NCBI GenBank assembly: GCA_938003715.1
Contig: CALKYK010000151.1
Location: 1-5,462, forward strand
Source: an uncultured Gammaproteobacteria bacterium
GTDB lineage: Bacteria > Pseudomonadota > Gammaproteobacteria > Steroidobacterales > Woeseiaceae
DNA: 5,462 nucleotides
Direction of reading: 5' to 3'
The notes under the pieces are model-generated. The model saw only the letters and a list, made by a program, of their open reading frames with translations, had not been told where the DNA came from and ran no database searches. A program made the translations under genes and the position numbers. Positions 1 to 5,416 of this stretch are shown one piece after another. Numbering within the stretch: the first letter of the stretch is position 1; the number at the start of each line of letters is the position of its first letter.

Positions 1-685
1 ACACCGACGGCTCGCAGCTCTCTGCCGTCGCAAGTTCGTTCGCCACCTGCCCCGTCAAGGCGCCGGCTTCGTCGTTGTTCACAAGGCGGATGGTCGGCCG
101 CAACATCATGTCCGGTGCGAGGCCCGGCGGTGCCTTCAGCGACTTCTGCAGGTCGATCTCCGCGGTGAAATTCGCAATGCCGTCTGCGATCACGGTGAAT
201 CCACCCACGAGTTTGAGGCCGGACTGTGCACCGCTCGGTATGTACAGGTTGTATACGCCGCCGTCTTCCATGACCACGTAAGACGCCTCTCCGTCACAAC
301 CGGCACCGCCGGAATCGCCGTTGCCGCCGTTGCTGCCGCGAACCGCGTCCACACCGAGCCGAACCCACTGGTACTCGCCGGCCGCCAATTCCTGGTTGAC
401 GAGTATCGGCGCCGCATTCATGCCCTGAAAGTCCAGCAGGTTGACCGATTCCGCAGGATCCAGGGTGATAACAGTACTTTCCTCGCCTTGCTTGAACTCG
501 ATCTCGTCAAATGAGACGCAGACTTTCGTCGCGTCATGCACCGGACCGTCACTGACCGAAAGAGACACAATGCCGGTCGCGTCGGTAGCGACACCGGGCG
601 GTGATCCCGAGCCGCCGCAGGCCGAAAGCGTAACCAGGCAGGCGCCGATAATAGCGCCGCCACCAAACTTGGAACGTGCTGTCAT
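1..685 (-). CDS. DUF4382-type lipoprotein, 3' end outside the window
   Basis: An open frame of 228 codons runs from ATG at 685-683 to the left edge without a stop, so the C terminus is missing. The start has a good ribosome site on the minus strand (AGGGGA, about 7 bases upstream). Residues 1-22 form a lipoprotein signal peptide with lipobox LSAC and the lipidated Cys at 23, followed by a Gly/Ser/Pro linker. Residues about 38-205 match the DUF4382 pattern as I recall it: a GIVSLSVSDGPV strand, an LDP..SVNLLDFQG segment, AGEYQWVRLGVDA, then IPSGAQSGLKLVGGFTV and LRPTIRLVNN. A Gly/Asn-rich loop with a Cys lies at about 115-132. The sequence after residue 207 (LTGQV) probably begins a second beta domain. 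Known for the family: exported, beta-rich, no defined biochemical function. Cell site is inferred to be the inner or outer membrane leaflet. It is divergent from the sigma operon and shares its control region. Confidence 0.85.
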   Translation of the reverse strand, partial: MTARSKFGGGAIIGACLVTLSACGGSGSPPGVATDATGIVSLSVSDGPVHDATKVCVSFDEIEFKQGEESTVITLDPAESVNLLDFQGMNAAPILVNQELAAGEYQWVRLGVDAVRGSNGGNGDSGGAGCDGEASYVVMEDGGVYNLYIPSGAQSGLKLVGGFTVIADGIANFTAEIDLQKSLKAPPGLAPDMMLRPTIRLVNNDEAGALTGQVANELATAESCEPSV

Positions 686-788
686 GAATTTTCCCCTGAA
701 CAAGCGAAATGAATTCTGCCCGCCACGGCAAATGGCGCGACGGGAATGGTCGTCTTTCGAACTGGATAACGGCGAGAAAGCTCGAAGC

Positions 789-808
789 GTTGCATGAATT
801 TGACATAA
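789..808 (+). repeat. Inverted motif copy 1, candidate operator or promoter element
   Basis: Reads GTTGCATGAATTTGACATAA on the plus strand. The reverse complement of 875-894 is identical at 17 of 20 positions, with differences T/C, T/C and G/T. It lies 104 bases upstream of the lipoprotein start. The consensus contains GAAYTT, which resembles an ECF-type -35 box, and a TTKACA core, but no matching -10 is conserved downstream, so an operator is at least as likely. Confidence 0.65.
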
Positions 809-874
809 TCAAACGCCAGGGGGCGAACGCAAACTGCGGAAACTGCCGACTGTGCCCGGTCGAAAAATGCGGCC

Positions 875-894
875 TTATGTAAAGTTCATGCGAC
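875..894 (-). repeat. Inverted motif copy 2, candidate operator or promoter element
   Basis: On the minus strand this reads GTCGCATGAACTTTACATAA, the partner of the copy at 789-808 in opposite orientation. It ends 57 bases before the sigma-factor GTG and 22 bases before the ATG at 917. Centre-to-centre distance of the two copies is 86 bases, close to a whole number of helical turns, which would place bound proteins on the same DNA face. Confidence 0.65.
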
Positions 895-916
895 CGGGGA
901 AGCCTTCTGAGCGTTT

Positions 917-955
917 ATGAACCTGATGACAGTCAAAGTTGTGCGACACCCGTGA
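917..955 (+). CDS. Possible 12-codon leader peptide overlapping the sigma start
   Basis: ATG at 917 opens a 12-codon frame (MNLMTVKVVRHP) whose TGA at 953-955 overlaps the GTG start of the sigma gene as GTGA. The sigma GTG has no visible ribosome site, so re-initiation from this mini-frame could supply its translation. The mini-frame itself has only a weak site: GGGGAAG at 896-902 is far, and TGAG at 908-911 is poor. It could equally be chance. No function is claimed for the peptide. Confidence 0.25.
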   Translation: MNLMTVKVVRHP

Positions 956-1542
956 CGAAGGTGCTCCGGCTATCCAGGCGGCGATCAGCGTCTCAACGTT
1001 TCGAAGCGGCATTGAAACCGCATTTCGATGCGCTATACGCCGCGGCACGGCGGCTCGTCCAGGAAGACAGCGATGCCTGTGACCTCGTGCAGGAAGTTTC
1101 GCTCAAGGCGTTTTCCTGCCTCGATGAATTCGAGAAGCTGGAGCATCCCAGGGCGTGGCTGTTGCGGGTCCTGTACCACTGCTTCATTGACGAACGTCGC
1201 AGTCGTCTGCGGTCGCCGTTGCACAACGACAAGTCGTCGGCCGATGTCGAGGCAGTTGCGGGCGAAGTGCAGTCCGGAATCGATCCGGAAGTCGAGACGG
1301 AAAGGGCATTGCGGATCGAACGCGTCATGCGCGCCATGGACCTGCTCGATCGGGAGCTCTGTGCGCTGCTGGCGATGCACGACGTCGAGGGAATGACAAT
1401 CGCGGAACTTGCAGGCCTGACCGGGTATTCCGAAAGCAAGATCAAGTCACGCTTGTTTCGGACCCGAGCCAAACTCGGTCGCCTGCTGCAGAGCGAACAG
1501 CTGAATGGTCCGAAACTGAAAATTGTCGGAGGGAAGAGATGA
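952..1542 (+). CDS. ECF-family RNA polymerase sigma factor
   Basis: A 196-residue protein with the two-domain layout of ECF (group 4) sigma factors. Region 2 spans about residues 24-85: HFDALYAAARRLV, the DLVQEVSLKAF segment used for core binding and -10 recognition, and HPRAWLLRVLYHCFIDERR. A variable linker (86-118) follows. Region 4 spans about 121-180, with the -35-binding helix-turn-helix TIAELAGLTGYSESKIKSRL. It should direct polymerase to a small set of promoters, probably including its own operon. The GTG start at 952 lacks a clear ribosome site; an in-frame stop at 880-882 bounds the frame, and no ATG lies between, so GTG is the best choice but is not secure. The stop overlaps the next gene by ATGA, and an anti-sigma follows two genes on, the usual ECF arrangement. 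Confidence 0.9.
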   Translation: MTKVLRLSRRRSASQRFEAALKPHFDALYAAARRLVQEDSDACDLVQEVSLKAFSCLDEFEKLEHPRAWLLRVLYHCFIDERRSRLRSPLHNDKSSADVEAVAGEVQSGIDPEVETERALRIERVMRAMDLLDRELCALLAMHDVEGMTIAELAGLTGYSESKIKSRLFRTRAKLGRLLQSEQLNGPKLKIVGGKR

Positions 1543-1850
1543 CGATGGCTTCGATAATCGACTGGCTGGGACGCTTGAAGTGCGGCAGCCAGTCACCGGA
1601 ACTGCAATCGGAACAGGTGATCCGCGTTGAAGACGTCTTGCGCGCGACCGTCGTCCTGAACACCAAAGAGTGTCGCCTTCTCAAGCTGCATGACATCGAG
1701 GGTCGCAGCCTCGAGCATCTCGAGGCGATGACCGGAATGTCACCCGCGTCTTTGCGCCAGCAGCTACAGGAAACGCGCAATCGATTCCTGCGAATGCTGA
1801 AGTGCGGAACGCGCGTCGACGTTGATCCTGATAACGGAGAACTGCACTGA
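1539..1850 (+). CDS. Stand-alone sigma region 4-like protein
   Basis: A 103-residue protein starting in the ATGA overlap with the sigma stop, with ribosome site GGAGGG at 1528-1533. Residues 29-88 align without gaps to residues 121-180 of the upstream sigma factor, with 22 of 60 identical by hand count, sharing LLxxHDxEG and TGxS landmarks. There is no region 2, so it cannot act alone as a sigma factor. In the second helix of the helix-turn-helix the sigma factor has SESKIKSRLFRTRAK, while this copy has SPASLRQQLQETRNR, losing several basic residues, so -35 DNA binding is probably weakened. Residues 1-28 (with Trp9, Cys15) and the acidic tail are not recognisable. Inference: a tandem partial duplication now serving as a decoy for the anti-sigma, a sigma partner, or a DNA-binding regulator. 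Its place between sigma and anti-sigma genes favours a role in that switch. Confidence 0.75.
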   Translation: MTMASIIDWLGRLKCGSQSPELQSEQVIRVEDVLRATVVLNTKECRLLKLHDIEGRSLEHLEAMTGMSPASLRQQLQETRNRFLRMLKCGTRVDVDPDNGELH

Positions 1851-2497
1851 TGAAATGCGAAGAGTTATTCGAGTACGTTCATCATCGCGGTGGCAGCAAG
1901 GACGAGTACCTCGACATCAGCTCACACATGGAGCACATCGCACAGTGTGAGGAATGCAAGGCTGCGTTCCGCGGCGCCGACGCGTTGCGGCTGCTCAGGA
2001 GCCGGGGCACTAATGTGGCACCCGAGGGCCTGTTCGAGGCTACGCTTGCTGCGGCGGCCGGTGTCGATCGCCGTTCCGAAACGCGCGACCGGTTCTGGAG
2101 CGGAGCCGGATTCGGTGCCCTTGCCGCAGCGGCGCTGTTCGGAATTGTCATTGCCTTCACGTGGCAGCAATTGCCGGACGGACCGGGTTCGGGCTCGGCT
2201 TCGTTCGCAATATCGGTCCAGGAATCGCGGCAAATGGACCTTGCCATCGAGGCGGACGAAGCGCTCGACCAGGCGACAATCAGCATCGTCCTGACGGGCG
2301 ATGTGGAACTTGACGGATATGCGGGACAGAGAGAACTCACGTGGACCGAGAATCTGGATGCAGGCGTCAACCGCCTCCGGCTGCCCGTTCGCGCCCTGGG
2401 TTCCGATGGCGGACAAATGATCGTGCGGCTCAGCCATCCCCGAAGTAACCGTGTGTTCGTCATCAACCTGCACACGGATAACGGTTCCAGCAGCTGA
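1850..2497 (+). CDS. Membrane-spanning anti-sigma factor (zinc-finger type)
   Basis: A 215-residue protein whose ATG shares its first base with the previous stop (TGATG); ribosome site GGAGA lies at 1836-1840. The cytoplasmic part (1-85) carries H29-x3-C33-x2-C36, the ZAS/zf-HC2 motif that binds zinc in many anti-sigma factors, in the context HIAQCEECKAAF. One membrane helix is clear at about 86-105 (ALAAAALFGIVIAFTW core, starting near Gly87). After a Gly/Ser/Pro linker, residues about 118-212 form a beta-rich outer domain with LDQATISIVLTGDVELDGY and NRLRLPVRAL strands. Known for the family: it sequesters the sigma factor at the membrane until a signal triggers release or proteolysis. Inference: this one controls the sigma factor at 952 and may also bind the sigma4-like protein. 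The outer domain would be the sensor; its ligand is unknown. Confidence 0.85.
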   Translation: MKCEELFEYVHHRGGSKDEYLDISSHMEHIAQCEECKAAFRGADALRLLRSRGTNVAPEGLFEATLAAAAGVDRRSETRDRFWSGAGFGALAAAALFGIVIAFTWQQLPDGPGSGSASFAISVQESRQMDLAIEADEALDQATISIVLTGDVELDGYAGQRELTWTENLDAGVNRLRLPVRALGSDGGQMIVRLSHPRSNRVFVINLHTDNGSSS

Positions 2498-2503
2498 AAC
2501 ATG

Positions 2504-2530
2504 TTGGGATTCGCAGATGCGCGGTATGAT
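2504..2530 (+). promoter_or_regulatory. Candidate sigma-70 promoter before the small secreted gene
   Basis: TATGAT at 2525-2530 is a 5/6 match to the -10 consensus, with TTGGGA at 2504-2509 as a partial -35 at a short 15-base spacing. It lies in the 57-base gap after the anti-sigma stop, 24 bases before the next start. It could give the downstream gene separate basal expression; readthrough from the sigma operon is also possible because no terminator is seen in the gap. Confidence 0.35.
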
Positions 2531-2554
2531 TCTTAACGACTCTTGGGTGACATC

Positions 2555-2956
2555 ATGAATTACAGACTTGCCTGGTTGCCTGTATTGTTGCTGACGCTGG
2601 GCGTCAATGCCGGCTACGCCCAGGACAGCGATGCGGACGACGAAATCGAGTCAACCATACGCCTCATGGGCGAAGCGGAGGCGGAGTTGCCTGACGCGGT
2701 GACCAAAGAGATCTCGCTTCCGGCGGCTGCGATCGAAAACTCGGCCGCGGTCGAGAAGGCCGTGAACGGCCTGCAAAACGCAAACGCAAACCGGGAGCGG
2801 CGCGAAGCCGGTCAGGACAATGCGGCGGAAGCGAAGGAACGTGGCGCCGAAATGGCCGAGGAAGCACGGCAAAATCGCGAGAATCGCGGTCGATCAGAGA
2901 ATCGCCCGGATCGACCGGACCCGCCGAATCCCCCCGGTCCGCCCGGTAACAATTGA
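2555..2956 (+). CDS. Small secreted charged, proline-tailed protein of unknown function
   Basis: A 133-residue protein with a Sec signal peptide (MNYRLAWLPVLLLTLGVNAG, then YA, probable cleavage after Ala22 before Gln-Asp). The ATG at 2555 was chosen over the in-frame TTG at 2543 because it places the signal peptide at the terminus and has GGTGA at 2546-2550. The mature part has an acidic segment (23-45, with IRLMGEAEAELPDAV), an Ala/Glu/Asn/Arg-rich region (about 60-112) likely to be helical or disordered, and a tail of repeated Arg-Pro-Asp, Pro-Pro and Gly-Pro units ending in NN. No catalytic motif, Cys or membrane anchor is seen. It follows the anti-sigma gene by 57 bases and is closed by a terminator, so it is likely part of, or controlled with, the sigma operon. 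Function is not known; a periplasmic structural or chaperone-like role is only a guess. Confidence 0.75.
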   Translation: MNYRLAWLPVLLLTLGVNAGYAQDSDADDEIESTIRLMGEAEAELPDAVTKEISLPAAAIENSAAVEKAVNGLQNANANRERREAGQDNAAEAKERGAEMAEEARQNRENRGRSENRPDRPDPPNPPGPPGNN

Positions 2957-2963
2957 CGGCGCC

Positions 2964-2984
2964 GGTCCGGAGTCAAACCGGACC
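2964..2984 (+). repeat. Perfect 7-bp hairpin after the small secreted gene
   Basis: GGTCCGG at 2964-2970 pairs exactly with CCGGACC at 2978-2984 around a 7-base loop. It starts 8 bases after the stop and has no T run, so it is not a terminator itself. It may protect the 3' end of the message or sit as a spacer hairpin before the terminator at 2999-3034. Confidence 0.6.
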
Positions 2985-2998
2985 TGTATCATAGAGCC

Positions 2999-3034
2999 TG
3001 CCCATTGTGTCGCGGCACAATGGGCATTCTTTTT
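2999..3034 (+). terminator. Intrinsic terminator
   Basis: TGCCCATTGTG (2999-3009) pairs perfectly over 11 bases with CACAATGGGCA (3016-3026), with a 6-base loop TCGCGG, followed by TTCTTTTT at 3027-3034. This is a textbook Rho-independent terminator for plus-strand transcripts. There is no A run on the other side, so it should work in one direction only. It ends just 26 bases before the start of the TPR-barrel gene, leaving little room for a separate promoter after it. Confidence 0.88.
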
Positions 3035-3060
3035 GCGTGGAAGCGCGACGATACAGGCAA

Positions 3061-4335
3061 ATGCGAGGATTCACCCGTTGCGTGATGTGTTCTGTCGTGG
3101 TCGCCGGATGGCTCTTTCTTATTGCGCCGGTCATGGCGATTGCCGAATCTCACGATCCCTGGCAGGCGGGCCAGCTGGCATTTGAACGTGAGGATTTCGC
3201 GGCCGCGCTGGCAGAATTCGAAACCGCGGCGGCCGACGGCGTGGACGGACCCGCCGTGCACTACAACATCGCGGTGTGCCAGTACAAACTCGAACGCTAC
3301 GAAGAATCCGCGCGCACCTTCCGCCTGATTGCAGACCGGTATCCACGCATGCGCGGGTTGGCCGAATACAATCTCGGTCTGACTGCGCACAGGCTGGGCG
3401 ACACGGAAGCGGCGCGCGCGCATTTCCTTCGCGCCTACGAAGAGAGCGGGGACAATGAAACGCTGCGTATCCTGTCTTCCCGCATGCTGGGACGGCTGCC
3501 CGAGGCAGCAACCGCCGACGACAGGTTGAGCGGCGCATTCGGCCTGCGCTCGGGACACGACGACAACGTCGTTCTGCTGGATGCTCTCGGCATACCGGCC
3601 GGGCAATCCGCATCCAGCCCGATGCTTGATGTATTCGGCCTCGTGCGCGGCCCGGTCGCCAATTCAGAATCGTTCAACTTCGAACTGAACGGGTATGCTG
3701 TTGCCTACGCGGATGCGGACGATTTCGACCAGCTCGATTTTCGCGGCAGCATTTTCTACCAGCGGCGTGCTGCCGCTTGGCAAACAGAACTGGGCGCGGG
3801 CGCTGGGATCGGCACGTTTGGCGGCGATCTCTTCGATCGCCGAATCAGCGCGGAAATTCGGGCGTCACGGGACGTGGGCGACCGACAGGCACTGTCACTA
3901 CGGTACGCATTCGACCGGATTTCCGATGCGAACGAGATTTATTCCGGCATAGACGGCACGCGCCAGCAGGTCGATGTCCGCTACCGATATCGAAACCGAC
4001 CACACTATGTTTCGGTCCTCCTGCGCCTCGAGGACAACGATCGGGACGACCCGGGTGTGTCGCCGCGCCGTTACCGTGTGGGCATTGGCTATCGGTACTG
4101 GTCCGGAGGACGTTGGAGCTACGAGGCAGGCGCGAGCTATCGCAACAGCCGGTTTTCCGGACTTGCAAACTCCCGAAACGAGGATCTCCGGAGCGTGCAC
4201 GCAGGGCTTGCCTACGAGATCGACGCGAACTGGCAGGCGACCGGCGAAATCCGCTACGCCGAGAACGATTCGAGCGACGCAGCCTACGCGTATGACCGAA
4301 CCCAGGTCACCGTCGGTATCGTGCGCGGATTCTGA
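3061..4335 (+). CDS. TPR plus outer-membrane beta-barrel protein
   Basis: A 424-residue exported protein. ATG at 3061 gives a signal peptide with hydrophobic core SVVVAGWLFLIAPVM and probable cleavage after Ala-Ile-Ala (residue 28); a GTG further upstream at 3007 lies inside the terminator stem and is rejected. The ribosome site is weak (ACAGG at 3053-3057). Three TPR units follow at about 33-60, 64-97 and 98-131 (ALAEFETAAADG; YNIAVCQYKLERYEESARTF; AEYNLGLTAHRLGDTEAARA). Residues about 155-424 alternate polar and nonpolar residues with many Tyr/Arg/Asp strands (VDVRYRYRNRPHYVSVLLRL, YRVGIGYRYW) and end in Phe, the usual barrel-assembly signal. The layout recalls the Slam/DUF560 type of periplasmic TPR plus barrel, which exports surface lipoproteins, but the family is not assured; a generic barrel with TPR adaptor is the alternative. 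It converges on the M20 gene. Confidence 0.8.
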   Translation: MRGFTRCVMCSVVVAGWLFLIAPVMAIAESHDPWQAGQLAFEREDFAAALAEFETAAADGVDGPAVHYNIAVCQYKLERYEESARTFRLIADRYPRMRGLAEYNLGLTAHRLGDTEAARAHFLRAYEESGDNETLRILSSRMLGRLPEAATADDRLSGAFGLRSGHDDNVVLLDALGIPAGQSASSPMLDVFGLVRGPVANSESFNFELNGYAVAYADADDFDQLDFRGSIFYQRRAAAWQTELGAGAGIGTFGGDLFDRRISAEIRASRDVGDRQALSLRYAFDRISDANEIYSGIDGTRQQVDVRYRYRNRPHYVSVLLRLEDNDRDDPGVSPRRYRVGIGYRYWSGGRWSYEAGASYRNSRFSGLANSRNEDLRSVHAGLAYEIDANWQATGEIRYAENDSSDAAYAYDRTQVTVGIVRGF

Positions 4336-4359
4336 CCTGAACTCGACCGGCGCCGAAAA

Positions 4360-5340
4360 TCAATAGCTGGACAGCGTCTTGACCAGTCGGTACCAGTAAT
4401 CGGTCGCCTGGCGGAACGATTCGATGCGGATACGCTCGTCCTGGCCGTGCGCGCGAATATCGTCAGGGTCTTCTGCAATCGCAGACACGCCATAGACCGG
4501 AATGCCGGCATTGCGCACGAACAAACCGTCCGTCGCGCCGGTGCTCATTTCCGGTATCAGCTGGATGCCGGGCCACAGCTCGGCAGCGACGGCCGCGACC
4601 GGCTCGATGACGTCGTCGCGCAGTGGCGACGGCGGGCTCGGCCGCGAGTCGAATACCTGGCGTACCGTGAGTCCTTCTGTTTCTGCCAGTGACTCCAGCA
4701 CACGCACCGTTTCGGCCACCGATGACTGGGGCAGTATCCTGCAGTTCACGGTTGCACGTGCCATCTGCGGCAGTGCGTTCTCTGCGTGACCTCCTTCCAG
4801 CATCGTCGCGACACAGGTGGTCCGTGCCAGTGCATTGTAATAAGGGTGCTCGTCGAGCATTACATTGTCGGGATCTTCGAGCACCGACGTGATCAGTTCC
4901 CGTTCGCCGAGCGGCGCCATCTCGGCCCAGCGCGAGAAGAACGCACGCGTCGTCTCGTTCAGATCGACGGGGAAACGATGCTCGTCCAGCGCAACCAGGA
5001 ACCGGGCGAGCCGAGAGATTGCGCTGTCGGACCGCGGCAGCGAGCTGTGCCCGCCCGGGTCGAGCGCTTCCATTTCGAAGCTGGCGTAGATTTTTTCGCT
5101 GGTCTGCATGATGAACGCGCGCGGTTCGCCGTCGCGCAGCATGACCAGCCCGCCGTCGGTATTCAGCGCGAAGTCGGCATCGACCAGGTCGCGATGTTCG
5201 GTGACCAGCCAATCCGCCCCGGCGCCCGTCGTCTCCTCGTCCGCGGTCAGCATCACGATCAGGTCGCGATTCGGTTCGAATCCTTCCCGTCGCAGCTGGA
5301 TGAAGTTCGCCACCAGCATCGCCGCCTGGATGTGGTCCAT
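4360..5340 (-). CDS. M20-family metallopeptidase, N-terminal part missing
   Basis: Zinc peptidase/amidohydrolase of the M20 family. Numbering from the ATG at 5340-5338: Glu35 and Glu36 in TADEETTG are the expected catalytic base and metal ligand, Asp62 in LNTDGG a metal ligand, GGHSSLPR (96-103) the hallmark of the lid/dimerisation domain, and His298 in the HGQDE motif the last metal ligand. The frame closes with TGA at 4362-4360. The first ligand motif (HxD) and the bridging-Asp GRGxxDxK segment, about 100 residues in typical members, are absent: upstream of 5340 the sequence no longer resembles the family. The frame can be extended to an ATG at 5400, but TAG at 5406-5404 stops it two codons earlier, and residues from that stretch are antisense to a PBP-like reading. 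Substrate class is unknown; small peptides or acyl-amino acids are typical. Whether it is exported cannot be seen. Confidence 0.85.
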   Translation of the reverse strand: MDHIQAAMLVANFIQLRREGFEPNRDLIVMLTADEETTGAGADWLVTEHRDLVDADFALNTDGGLVMLRDGEPRAFIMQTSEKIYASFEMEALDPGGHSSLPRSDSAISRLARFLVALDEHRFPVDLNETTRAFFSRWAEMAPLGERELITSVLEDPDNVMLDEHPYYNALARTTCVATMLEGGHAENALPQMARATVNCRILPQSSVAETVRVLESLAETEGLTVRQVFDSRPSPPSPLRDDVIEPVAAVAAELWPGIQLIPEMSTGATDGLFVRNAGIPVYGVSAIAEDPDDIRAHGQDERIRIESFRQATDYWYRLVKTLSSY

Positions 5341-5416
5341 GCGCGACGAACTCCCGCCGCTGACCGAGATCGAGAACCCGGAATTCCAGCTGGCCACCAT
5401 CGCCTACACGGCCGCG
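5339..5416 (+). CDS. Fragment resembling class A penicillin-binding protein (PBP1A)
   Basis: The plus strand from the ATG at 5339 reads MRDELPPLTEIENPEFQLAT and on to IAYTAA. The pattern LPxxxxIENPExQLAT-Y-A-DG is what I recall from the stretch just after the membrane anchor in PBP1A-type glycosyltransferase/transpeptidases of Bacteroidota and Rhodothermota. It has no in-window partner, overlaps the place where the M20 gene breaks down, and degrades into G-rich sequence after about 5416. I therefore read it as foreign sequence joined at about 5336-5342, not as a real gene of this locus. The identity rests on memory of a 25-residue match. Confidence 0.45.

Larger units (their letters stand above)
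686..951. promoter_or_regulatory. Divergent control region between lipoprotein and sigma operon
   Basis: These 266 bases separate two divergent genes and hold no convincing protein gene apart from a possible 12-codon leader at 917-955. The main structure is an inverted pair of 20-base motifs at 789-808 and 875-894. I found no well-matched sigma-70 promoter with both boxes at correct spacing; TTGACA at 800-805 lacks a -10 box 16-18 bases downstream. Promoters here are therefore likely sigma-factor-specific or activator-dependent, which is an inference. Confidence 0.6.

Noticed and set aside
441..797. Plus-strand open frame across the lipoprotein gene
   Set aside because: Antisense to a well-supported DUF4382-type lipoprotein with lipobox and ribosome site; no own ribosome site or family likeness.
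838..862. ECF-type promoter GGAAAC with GGTCG after about 15 bases
   Set aside because: Both boxes deviate from consensus, and such short motifs are expected by chance in GC-rich DNA; not supported without transcript data.
789..894. 106-bp MITE-like element with 20-bp terminal inverted repeats
   Set aside because: No adjacent target-site duplication (only a non-abutting GAAGC on both sides), no second copy in the window, and the position between divergent starts fits regulatory sites better.
993..1472. Long minus-strand open frames opposite the sigma gene
   Set aside because: Ser/Arg-rich with no family pattern, wholly antisense to a clear sigma factor; typical of GC-rich shadow frames.
1708..1726. 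Perfect 8-bp palindrome GCCTCGAG/CTCGAGGC with 3-base loop
   Set aside because: Lies inside the sigma4-like coding region over Leu-Glu codons (CTCGAG twice), no T run; likely a by-product of codon choice.
1882..2502. Minus-strand open frame opposite the anti-sigma gene
   Set aside because: Composition biased to Ser/Arg/Pro and no recognisable motif; the plus strand has the zinc motif, membrane helix and ribosome site.
2543..2554. TTG start four codons upstream of the small secreted gene
   Set aside because: Rare start codon, and the GGTGA ribosome site would fall inside the coding region; the ATG at 2555 fits better.
3007..3060. N-terminal extension of the TPR-barrel gene from a GTG at 3007
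   Set aside because: The GTG lies inside the terminator stem, and starting there would bury the signal peptide; ATG at 3061 puts the signal peptide at the terminus.
4336..4359. Bidirectional terminator between the converging barrel and M20 genes
   Set aside because: The 24-base gap shows no hairpin followed by a T run on either strand.
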